Of a stretch of DNA of 64,000 nt, positions 24,699-31,574 are shown in pieces (positions within the stretch are counted from its first letter, which is position 1; every line of letters starts with the position of its first letter). This DNA is from Merdimmobilis hominis (GTDB taxonomy: Bacteria; Bacillota; Clostridia; Oscillospirales; Ruminococcaceae), in assembly GCF_016901855.1 (NCBI RefSeq), contig NZ_JACJKY010000002.1, positions 1 through 64,000 of the forward strand, read 5' to 3'. The notes beneath the pieces are model-generated. The model saw nothing but the letters and a program-made list of their open reading frames with translations, was not told where the DNA came from and searched no databases. The position numbers were made by a program, and so were the translations under genes.

Positions 24699-26138
24699 AT
24701 GACAAGCAGTAAATCCACCAAGCGGGCATTGGTTTCCAGCACACTGGCTATCCTTATGTGCGTGGTAATGCTCATCGGCACCACCTTTGCGTGGTTCACG
24801 GACAGTGTGACGAATACGGGCAACCGGATTCAGGCAGGAAATCTGGACATTGAAGTGGAGTACACTCTTAACGGAACAGAGTGGGCAAAACTCGACGAAG
24901 ACGCCGATCTGTTCGGCAACGGGCTTTTCGAGCCGGGCTACACCCGTGTCGTAGCGTTCCGCATTTCCAACGAGGGCAATCTGGCGCTGAAGTACAACAT
25001 GAGCATGAACCTTGTCAGTGAGACAAAGGGCATCAACAAGGCGGGCAAGGAGTTTGCTCTCTCCGACTATCTGAAGGTCAAGACCTCTCCCATTCAGGAG
25101 GCCAATGAGATCGGCGGCATTATGGTCGGTATTGCATTTGACCGCGATGCTTCCAAGGCTATCGGCTGGAATCCTGAAACCAATTTCAAGGATACAAAAG
25201 TGATGACCAGCGATCAGGTTCTCACCGCCGGTCAGCAGGTCTATTTCATCATGCAGGTCTACATGCCGGAATCCGTCGGTAACGAAGCCAACGCCATCAG
25301 CAAGGAAAATACCCCGTCTATCGACTTCGGCGTCAATTTCGTGGCAACGCAGGCCACTGTCGAGAGCGACGGTTTCGGCAACGATCAGTATGATAAGGAT
25401 GCTACTTATCCCGTAATCGTTTTTAATCAGCAGCAGGCAAACGATGCAATCACGAATGCTACCGATAAGAAGGCAAACATTTCTATTGCTTCGGGTCAAA
25501 CCATCACTCTTGACAATGGCATTGCAAATGAGGGGGATAAGAGCCGCGACATCACTTTCAGCGGTGACGGCAGCCAGACTGTAGATGTTATTACAAATGC
25601 TGTCAGCGCAGAGGGCGGACAGTTGAACTATCAGCGTGGCTCTTCTTTCACATTCGAAAACCTCACCATTCAGGCTGGCGAAGGCAACTTTGATGGTATT
25701 GTCTGCGACGAACTGACCTTTAAGAACTGCACCATCAAGGGCAAGCTGACCCTGTACGGCAAGGCCACCTTCATCGACTGCGTCTTTGAAAATACCATGG
25801 ACAACCAGTACTCCATCTGGACCTGGGGCGGCACGGATGTGACGTTTGAGGACTGCATCTTCGACACCAACGGCAAGGCAATCCTGCTCTACGGCTCAGC
25901 GAACACCAATCTTGTCGTAAACAACTGTACCTTCAATGACCGCAAGAACGGCACTGCCGGTAAAGCGGCTATTGAAATCGGTAATGATTACGACGCTACC
26001 TATACCTTGACCGTTAACAACGCTACTGTTAACGGATTTGCTGCTGGCAAAAACACCGGTTCCAACCTGTGGGCAAACAAAAACAGCATGGATGCAGCAC
26101 ATCTCACCGTTACTATTGACGGAAACAAGGTTCATTAA
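24699..26138 (+). CDS. SipW-type exported protein with beta-helix-like half
   Basis: A 479-residue protein. The N-terminus (STKRALVSSTLAILMCVVML, then IGTTFAWFTDSVTNTGNRI) is the standard SipW-dependent signal, with AWFTDS at the cleavage region, and residues 45-230 form a TasA-like domain (AGNLDIEVEYTLNG, FEPGYTRVVAFRISNEGN). From about 290 on, repeated short strands such as FENLTIQAG, LTFKNCTIKG, ATFIDCVFEN, VTFEDCIFDT and LVVNNCTFND suggest a right-handed parallel beta-helix of Pectate_lyase/PbH1 type. The fusion of a TasA-like head to a beta-helix is unusual. No catalytic residues were seen. AAGGAGG precedes ATG 24699. It probably acts outside the cell, as matrix or carbohydrate-binding protein. 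Confidence 0.8.
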   Translation: MTSSKSTKRALVSSTLAILMCVVMLIGTTFAWFTDSVTNTGNRIQAGNLDIEVEYTLNGTEWAKLDEDADLFGNGLFEPGYTRVVAFRISNEGNLALKYNMSMNLVSETKGINKAGKEFALSDYLKVKTSPIQEANEIGGIMVGIAFDRDASKAIGWNPETNFKDTKVMTSDQVLTAGQQVYFIMQVYMPESVGNEANAISKENTPSIDFGVNFVATQATVESDGFGNDQYDKDATYPVIVFNQQQANDAITNATDKKANISIASGQTITLDNGIANEGDKSRDITFSGDGSQTVDVITNAVSAEGGQLNYQRGSSFTFENLTIQAGEGNFDGIVCDELTFKNCTIKGKLTLYGKATFIDCVFENTMDNQYSIWTWGGTDVTFEDCIFDTNGKAILLYGSANTNLVVNNCTFNDRKNGTAGKAAIEIGNDYDATYTLTVNNATVNGFAAGKNTGSNLWANKNSMDAAHLTVTIDGNKVH

Positions 26139-26154
26139 CCTTTTTCAAGTCCTC

Positions 26155-26215
26155 TCCACCTTCGGGTGGAGGGGCAATCAAAAGGCATAAGTTATTCTTG
26201 TGTCTTTTGATTGCC
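26155..26215 (+). repeat. Two hairpins between exported-protein genes
   Basis: CTCCACC TTCG GGTGGAG (from about 26156) is a stable UUCG-tetraloop hairpin. Next to it GGCAATCAAAAG (26173-26184) and CTTTTGATTGCC (26204-26215) form a perfect 12-bp inverted repeat. There is no long T-tract, so this may be an mRNA-stabilising or attenuating structure rather than a simple terminator. The RBS of the following gene begins 17 bases later. Confidence 0.55.
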
Positions 26216-26248
26216 TGCATAAATCCCATCGAAAGGAGATACATCATT

Positions 26249-27226
26249 ATGGACAACGATAGCGGCGCTTTGATACGCTTGATCGTTCTGATCGTATCTG
26301 CCTTTCTGCTGATTGTCATAAAACTCGCACAGTTTGCCGATCATTTCAGCCGTGAAAAGCAGTATCTCTTAACCGAGATGCACCGTGCAGCAGACTACAA
26401 CGAATATCGCTATTGGCGCAGAGAACTCCGCTGCCTTTACCTCAGCCTTATTCCGTTTGTGACCGAGCGAAATGTAATGAAGGTGTACCCCGTATTCTTC
26501 TACCGGGCAAAGCACGCCACAAAGGAAAAACGCTCGGACGGTCTTATGCACATCCTTGCCCCCTCAATGCTTGCCATCTGCATCTGTGCTATCTGCCTTT
26601 GCGGTGCAAGCTGGGCTTGGTTCACCGCAAGCACCTCAACGGGAACAACGCAGATTCAAAGCTCGTCCTACAAGCTGCTGTATCAGGTTGACGAGGATGC
26701 CACCGCACCCGAGCTTGCTGAAGCCGGAACAGCATATACGCTGACAAGCGATACCACTGTGATAACACTGAAAGCCAACGGAACGGCAGGCGCAACAGGC
26801 TATTGCAGTATAAAAATCGGTGATGAAACCTACTACACCGAGCAGATTTTTGTGAATAATACTTCCGGCTTTACCTTTACCGTAAAGGCAGTCACAGGCA
26901 CGGAAATCACCCTAACTCCCAAATGGGGAACTTACTCTCGCGCCGCTACGCTTCATAACGGCGATGTTATCCCCGCCACCGGCTCACAGCAAAGCAACAC
27001 CCAAACACCGGATAACACCGTGACTACCGAGCCGTCAACCGAGCCTGCTCCGACCACACCGACTGCACCGACAACGCCGAGCAGCACTCCGGCAGAAAGT
27101 GCAACCACCGCACCCGAACCCTCGGCAACCGCTCCGACTGCAACACAACCCGAACCCACCGACACAGAACCAACTCCTGCGCCGGAGGACACAACTGCAC
27201 CTGCGAATACAGATAAAACAGAATAA
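26249..27226 (+). CDS. Membrane protein with internal SipW-type signal and Thr/Pro tail
   Basis: A 325-residue protein. A first membrane helix is at about residues 7-27 (IRLIVLIVSAFLLIVIKL), then a charged cytoplasmic segment, and at about 110-135 a second helix ending in LCGASWAWFTAS, the same AWFT cleavage-type motif as the neighbouring SipW substrates. Residues 135-230 form a small extracellular domain, and 235-325 a Thr/Pro/Ala-rich stalk (TEPAPTTPTAPTTPSST). No sorting signal follows the stalk. ATG 26249 has AAAGGAG at a good distance, whereas an upstream in-frame start has none. The gene may encode a surface-displayed spacer protein that belongs to the SipW cluster. Confidence 0.75.
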   Translation: MDNDSGALIRLIVLIVSAFLLIVIKLAQFADHFSREKQYLLTEMHRAADYNEYRYWRRELRCLYLSLIPFVTERNVMKVYPVFFYRAKHATKEKRSDGLMHILAPSMLAICICAICLCGASWAWFTASTSTGTTQIQSSSYKLLYQVDEDATAPELAEAGTAYTLTSDTTVITLKANGTAGATGYCSIKIGDETYYTEQIFVNNTSGFTFTVKAVTGTEITLTPKWGTYSRAATLHNGDVIPATGSQQSNTQTPDNTVTTEPSTEPAPTTPTAPTTPSSTPAESATTAPEPSATAPTATQPEPTDTEPTPAPEDTTAPANTDKTE

Positions 27227-27258
27227 AGCATCCTCATAAAAAACGCTGAAATCCACAC

Positions 27259-27292
27259 GGCGGCTATCGGAAACGGTAGCCGCTTTTTTATT
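27259..27292 (+). terminator. Terminator closing the SipW cluster
   Basis: GCGGCTA (27260-27266) and TAGCCGC (27277-27283) form a stem around TCGGAAACGG, followed by TTTTTTATTTT. It ends the surface-protein cluster. Confidence 0.85.
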
Positions 27293-27358
27293 TTGAAAAG
27301 TGCTGGACTTGCGGCACGGACTGTGGTATGGTGTTTGGCTTGGAAAGGGGTGAAAACC

Positions 27359-27549
27359 GTGAACACACTTGAAAATCTGTATTATCGTTTCGTCGGTCTG
27401 ATATGACCGACATTAAAAAAGTGCCTTTCCGAAGTCCTCAGCAGTTCGGATTGGATTCAAGCGTGAGAGTCAACATGATGAGCGTTGTTCACGCAACGAC
27501 CACAGCGGTCAATCTGACGCGTTCAGTTGCCAGAGCCGCAGGAAGATAA
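27359..27549 (+). CDS. Two tiny overlapping reading frames, uncertain
   Basis: GTG 27359 (RBS GAAAGGGG) starts a 15-codon frame (NTLENLYYRFVGLI) ending at TGA 27404-27406. ATG 27403, overlapping that stop, starts a 48-residue frame ending at 27549 with SPQQFGLDSSVRVNMM and a basic tail VNLTRSVARAAGR. The coupling ATGA and the protein-like composition suggest small element genes or remnants. I do not recognise the families with confidence. Confidence 0.35.
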
Positions 27550-27636
27550 CAAAAGAAGCAAACTTTCTGTGAAATATGGATTTTCCTCTTGATATTATTT
27601 CGGTATGCCGATATAATAAAAAGAGGAGTGATTTGT

Positions 27637-28059
27637 ATGATGATAGACAGTTTGCTCAAGAAGCGGAATATGACAAAATACCGATTGGCAGTTGAAGCAG
27701 GCATTCCCCATGCTACGCTCAATGATATTTGCAGCGGAAAAACAAAGCTGGAAAAATGCTCTGCCGAAACGGTATATAAGCTGGCGAAGGCTTTGGACGT
27801 TTCAATGGAAATGCTGACCGAAAGCGGCATACGGGCGGCTGAACGTGAACGCTCGTTTGAACACGGTTTGCCGGATTATCTCCAGCACGATCTGGACGCA
27901 TATAAGGAAGGGCTGAAAACCAACTCTTCCATTCTTGACTGCTTGTGGGGAGAGCTTTACGGCAGCATCAATCTGGCGGAAATCAGCGAAGGCGTGATTA
28001 CGCCGGAACACGCTGATTACCTCAGACAAAAATATTTATGGAAAGGAGCAGAAGCATGA
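27637..28059 (+). CDS. HipB-like XRE helix-turn-helix regulator
   Basis: A 140-residue DNA-binding protein. The XRE helix-turn-helix occupies residues 5-62 (MTKYRLAVEAGIPHATLNDI and SGKTKLEKCSAETVYKLAKAL). The rest is helical and acidic. It is preceded by AGAGGAG and overlaps the following hipA-like gene (ATGA), the classic arrangement of HipBA-type toxin-antitoxin pairs, in which the first protein represses the operon and neutralises the kinase. A TATAAT-like box (27612-27617) lies just upstream. As the partner is truncated, it may now be an orphan regulator. Confidence 0.8.
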   Translation: MMIDSLLKKRNMTKYRLAVEAGIPHATLNDICSGKTKLEKCSAETVYKLAKALDVSMEMLTESGIRAAERERSFEHGLPDYLQHDLDAYKEGLKTNSSILDCLWGELYGSINLAEISEGVITPEHADYLRQKYLWKGAEA

Positions 28060-28610
28060 CAGAAGGGATTGACTTTACAAACTGCCCTCGTATATTTGAC
28101 CGGGCATATAACGGAGCGAATGGCAAGAAAATTGCCGTGGAATACGACGGCAGACCATATATGCTCAAGTTTCCGCCGTCCGGCGAAGGAAAGCCAACTG
28201 AGCTGTCCTATACCAATAGCTGCATCAGCGAACACATTGCCAGCAGTATTTTTCATATGCTTGGCATCAAGGCGCAGGAAACCATGCTGGGGACATTTAC
28301 AGTAAACGGCAAAGAGAAAATCGTCTGCGCCTGTCTTGACTTCACCGAGGACGGGAAGAAGTTTTACGATTTCTGCTCCATCAAAAACACCGTTTTGGAT
28401 TCCGATTCCAACGGCAGCGGTACGGAGCTTGAAGATATTTTGGAAGCCATTGAAAAACAGCAGTATGTTGATCCTGTCCTCTTAAAGAAACACTTTTGGG
28501 AGATGTTTGCCGCAGACGCATTGCTCGGCAACTTCGACCGTCATAACGGCAACTGGGGCTTTTTATATGATCCGAAGAATAAACAGCGTCAATTCGCTTT
28601 TGCGGATTGA
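28056..28610 (+). pseudogene. HipA/CtkA-like kinase, truncated
   Basis: The 184-residue product starts like small HipA-type Ser/Thr kinases (VEYDGRPYMLKFPPSGEG; YTNSCISEHIASSIFHMLGI) and contains the catalytic-loop motif LLGNFDRHNGNWGFL. It stops right after QRQFAFAD, where relatives continue through an APV-DNG metal-binding stretch and more than 100 further residues. The stop lies in a short insertion that forms the hairpin at 28587-28612. Removing 21 bases (28602-28622) would restore the frame into FAPAVGN, followed by degenerate sequence. So catalytic Asp is present but the metal-binding part is lost; the toxin is probably inactive. Confidence 0.75.
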
Positions 28611-28645
28611 CGTTATTTTTTTGCACCTGCGGTGGGCAACTCGCG
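28582..28645 (+). repeat. 64-bp repeat copy 1 with terminator-like hairpin
   Basis: Matches 29358-29421 with two differences over 64 bases. It contains CGTCAAT...ATTGACG (28587-28612) with loop-side CGC/GCG pairing and then TTATTTTTTTG, so it should work as a terminator. It ends in the module GCACCTGCGGTG-GCAA-CGCG, which occurs a third time at 29492-29514. Confidence 0.8.
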
Positions 28646-28753
28646 TCCGGCTGTTGCCGCAGCGAAAACGAATCCATCATCTTCGGGAGTGTATTTGAAC
28701 GTTTTTATGAACTGTTCTGATTTGAAATGCATGCTACACATAGGGAAATTTGG

Positions 28754-28782
28754 TTGACACAAAAAAAGAGGCTTGCTATAAT
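28754..28782 (+). promoter_or_regulatory. Perfect consensus promoter
   Basis: TTGACA (28754-28759), exactly 17 bases, TATAAT (28777-28782). It drives the AT-rich gene at 28925 with a leader of about 135 bases. A perfect consensus is rare and suggests strong constitutive expression or a repressed gene. The stretch 28646-28924 otherwise holds hipA remnants and no gene. Confidence 0.9.
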
Positions 28783-28924
28783 AATAATGGTTATTTGGTA
28801 AACCTGCTCACCTGTGCGAAGATTTGATCAGCCATTTTAAATGTCCAAACTCCTTGTTAATTATAATTATTTTAGTGGTTACAGGTGCACTAAAAAAATA
28901 ATTGAATAATTGGGAGACGATTTA

Positions 28925-29326
28925 ATGGACAGGATTTCGTATTTTAAACTGCAGGCAAAAAACCTGATGCGTGACTTTAAAACGAAAAAAATGGAAGAAG
29001 GAGATGAGTTTTATTCTTATTCTCCACAGTTTTTTAAAGATATAGATGACTTAATCGTTGATTGGGATATAGATGAAGACCATTTTACATTGATGCAGGC
29101 ACAACATATGATTGCTTATTTTGCTGGATTTGAAAAATGGTCTGATTTGCTTCATGCGAGTGAAGAAGCATTAGAGTTAGGAGAACTTTTGTTTAAACAT
29201 CGTGATGAATGGTATGGTTTGCGTGAGGATTGGGACATGTACCTTGCAATTAACAATATGCAGGATTTATCTGATGCAGCGAAATTGCAAATTTTTAAAG
29301 CAGTATATTTAGAAGAGTTTGATTGA
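28925..29326 (+). CDS. AT-rich hypothetical protein
   Basis: A 133-residue acidic protein (MDRISYFKLQAKNLMRDF, then SPQFFKDIDDLI and AQHMIAYFAGFEKWSDLLHASEEALELG). The motif with a hydrophobic helix followed by GFEKWSDLL resembles a helical segment found at the end of some glyoxalase-like and stress proteins, but I cannot name the family. GGGAG is 9 bases before ATG 28925. The gene is clearly richer in A and T than its neighbours and has its own consensus promoter. It is enclosed by two copies of a 64-bp repeat, as a single-gene cassette probably acquired independently. Confidence 0.75.
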   Translation: MDRISYFKLQAKNLMRDFKTKKMEEGDEFYSYSPQFFKDIDDLIVDWDIDEDHFTLMQAQHMIAYFAGFEKWSDLLHASEEALELGELLFKHRDEWYGLREDWDMYLAINNMQDLSDAAKLQIFKAVYLEEFD

Positions 29327-29357
29327 TTTTATTGTATGTTGAGGAGATTTGGATAAT

Positions 29358-29421
29358 AACAGCGTCAATTCGCTTTTGCGGATTGACGTTATTTTTTTGC
29401 ACCTGCGGTGAGCAACCCGCG
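29358..29421 (+). repeat. 64-bp repeat copy 2 with terminator-like hairpin
   Basis: Second copy of the repeat at 28582-28645; hairpin 29363-29388 followed by TTATTTTTTTG. It terminates the AT-rich gene 37 bases after its stop. Region 29422-29752 holds no gene but a third short module copy and a promoter. Confidence 0.8.
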
Positions 29422-29491
29422 CACGAAGTTTTCTTTTACAGTTAAATGAGATACCCGCGTCGGGGGTAAAAAAATCAATCAGACTTAGCCT

Positions 29492-29514
29492 GCACCTGCG
29501 GTGCGCAATTCGCG
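29492..29514 (+). repeat. Third copy of short GCACCTGCGGTG module
   Basis: GCACCTGCGGTG, one base, GCAA, two bases, CGCG recurs here without the preceding terminator hairpin (other copies at 28623-28645 and 29399-29421). GCACC/GGTGC can form a small stem. Confidence 0.6.
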
Positions 29515-29671
29515 CATCGTAGGTTTTTCTTTTATTGCAGCAAAGATGCCCGCGGCGGAAGCCTCGCAGCTGAGTATCATCAGCGATCTTCTTCGTAAAC
29601 AAAACCCATGTATAAATTATCACTATATGCATATTTACGTCGGATATCGGCTCTTCCTCCGCTTGTACGAC

Positions 29672-29700
29672 TTGTAACACTGCGATAATTCGTCTATAAT
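29672..29700 (+). promoter_or_regulatory. Promoter of dual-HTH regulator
   Basis: TTGTAA (29672-29677), 17 bases, TATAAT (29695-29700), followed by a leader of about 45 bases and AGGAGGTG before ATG 29753. Confidence 0.75.
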
Positions 29701-29752
29701 AAAAATAATTACAAATGTATGAAACAAGTAATTTTTATTCAGGAGGTGTATT

Positions 29753-30955
29753 ATGGAACGTTATTTATCCATTCGAGAGGCAGCAGAAAAATGGAGTGTA
29801 TCGGAGCGTCGAATCAATCAATACTGTTCTGAGGGTCGCATCCCCGGTGCGGAGAAGATCGGGAAAGCTTGGCTGATTCCCGCCAATGCAGATAAACCCG
29901 GTGATCCACGAAAACAGAAAAAACAATCCGTATCGCATAAATCACCGAATGCACCGGCATTGTTTCCCGGCTTTATGCCTCTGATGAATACACCATTTGA
30001 GCCAGGCCACTGTATAGAAACGATAGAAAAAATGAAACCAGGGCCGAAAAAGGACATTGCCATGGCAGAGTACCACTATTTCAGCGGACAGGCAGAAAAG
30101 GCCATGCAGGAAACAGAACCCTATCTCATCTCAACGGATGGAGGCATTCGTCTTTCTGCCTGCTGGATTTTTGCTTATTCCTGTCTGACCATGGGCAGGA
30201 TCGACCATGCCCGCCGTGCTTTGCAGGAAATTCAAAATACACTTGCCAACAGCGGAAAAACTGACCCGCCGGTTCATGCGATAGAAGCGTTTGTAGCGTT
30301 TGCGGCAGCGGTGTTGCTGCATCTTCCCTTGCCGGAGAAAATGCCGCCCATGGAAACGTTTCTTCCGCTGCTGCCGCCTGGTGTTCGTGCGTTTGCGCTG
30401 TATGTGCTGGCTCACTATCTCTATCTCAAAGAAGAGTATGGACAAAGTGCCGGAATTGTGGAGGCCACTCTTTCTATGGGAGCATACGATTATCCGATAT
30501 CCGCCATATATCTGCATTTGGTGGCAGTAATGGACTACATGAGCTTGAAGCAGCCGGATCGCGCGCAAATCCATCTTTTGACGGCGTGGAAGATTGCCCG
30601 CCCGGATGATCTTATCGAAGGATTCGGGGAACATCACGGACTTTTGGGCGCCATGCTGGAGGCAACCATCAAGCCAAACTGGCCGGAGGATTTCAAAAGA
30701 ATCATTGACATTACTTATCGATTCTCTTCCGGTTGGCGTAGAGTTCATAATCCCATTACCGGACATGATGTAGCGGACGATTTGACTACTACCGAATTCG
30801 CTATCGCCATGCTCGCAGCCCGCAGCTGGACAACGCAGGAGATCGCAAAACACCTGAATATATCGGCAAATACGGTGAAAGGCCACATCTCCGAGGCGAT
30901 GAGAAAGCTCCATGTGGAAACCCGCAAAGATCTGAAAAAATATATGCTTCAATAG
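29753..30955 (+). CDS. Regulator with N-terminal excisionase-like and C-terminal LuxR HTH
   Basis: A 400-residue DNA-binding protein. Residues 1-50 (YLSIREAAEKWSVSERRINQ, YCSEGRIPGAEKIGKAWLIP) match the MerR/excisionase-like HTH of helix-turn-helix type 17 proteins. The middle, about 90-320, is helical and TPR-like (MAEYHYFSGQAEKAMQE, RIDHARRALQEIQ). The C-terminus is a LuxR HTH: WTTQEIAKHLNISANTVKGH and ISEAMRKLHVETRKDL. The two HTH domains at opposite ends are unusual and might join two DNA sites. AGGAGGTG precedes the ATG. The gene is monocistronic; the surface-protein gene 600 bases downstream is a possible target. Confidence 0.85.
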   Translation: MERYLSIREAAEKWSVSERRINQYCSEGRIPGAEKIGKAWLIPANADKPGDPRKQKKQSVSHKSPNAPALFPGFMPLMNTPFEPGHCIETIEKMKPGPKKDIAMAEYHYFSGQAEKAMQETEPYLISTDGGIRLSACWIFAYSCLTMGRIDHARRALQEIQNTLANSGKTDPPVHAIEAFVAFAAAVLLHLPLPEKMPPMETFLPLLPPGVRAFALYVLAHYLYLKEEYGQSAGIVEATLSMGAYDYPISAIYLHLVAVMDYMSLKQPDRAQIHLLTAWKIARPDDLIEGFGEHHGLLGAMLEATIKPNWPEDFKRIIDITYRFSSGWRRVHNPITGHDVADDLTTTEFAIAMLAARSWTTQEIAKHLNISANTVKGHISEAMRKLHVETRKDLKKYMLQ

Positions 30956-31574
30956 AAAACCAAACAGAAAAAATTGCTGATCTTCCCCCCCATTTTCAGG
31001 GGTCAAATGGGTGATAGTATTCCCGATTTTTTTACGATATAATGAGAGTGTGTTATTTTACCAAATACACAAACGGACTTACCGGAAAGAAAGCGGGTGC
31101 GGAAAAATGAGGCGTTACAAAGACAGTTTGTACAACTATTCAATAGCTGCTGTGATCCGGATAGACAGCAGAATCATTCCGCCTGTTTCTTCTGTTCATG
31201 ATGTTATATTGCCATATCAAAGGGCACAATGCGTCCATTCTGCGGACACATTGTGCCCTTTTTTGTTTCAACAAAATCTGCATACGCATAAGGGGGTGTT
31301 GCGAAAAAAGCAGTGATTCCCCATGCCATTGTGAAGGAGAATGAAAACACAACAAAAACCTATCGGCACAACACGAAAGGCGTGATTTAATAATCAGCCT
31401 GTACGCACGCCGCATGAGCGTCTTTTGCTCTTACCATCGAGAACCGATAACAGCAATCTTCCGCTGCGGAACACCTTGTTGTTTGTGTCCGACGGTTTGC
31501 CTGGGGACTGTATCAGTGAAAAATAAAAAGCGTTTGCCTAAAAAATAACGCAGGAAAGAAATGGAGGAAATCAT
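30956..31574 (+). other. Gene-free 619-bp interval
   Basis: No convincing gene. It holds TATAAT at 31038-31043 without a clear -35, a 60-70 codon frame from ATG 31108 that runs through a terminator and is therefore unlikely to be real, the strong terminator at 31220-31268, and a T/A-rich leader with AATGGAGG (RBS) ahead of 31575. Confidence 0.6.
31220..31268 (+). terminator. Strong intrinsic terminator
   Basis: GGGCACAATG-GTCC (31222-31235) pairs with GGAC-CATTGTGCCC (31243-31258), one unpaired base on each side, followed by TTTTTTGTTT. It may end the regulator transcript or act on a short RNA starting near 31050. Confidence 0.8.

Noticed and set aside
24654-25499. 281-codon minus-strand frame opposite the TasA/beta-helix gene
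   Set aside because: Shadow of a gene with clear signal sequence and RBS on the plus strand.
28582-29514. CRISPR-like array because of repeated units
   Set aside because: Only two long copies 776 bases apart plus one short copy, with a gene between; no regular spacers and no cas genes.
30131-31006. 291-codon minus-strand frame opposite the dual-HTH regulator
   Set aside because: No RBS, composition typical of an antisense frame; the plus-strand gene has promoter, RBS and two HTH domains.
31108-31316. Small frame MRRYKDSLYNY before the surface gene
   Set aside because: It reads through a strong terminator stem and lacks a good RBS; kept only as a remark in the gap entry.
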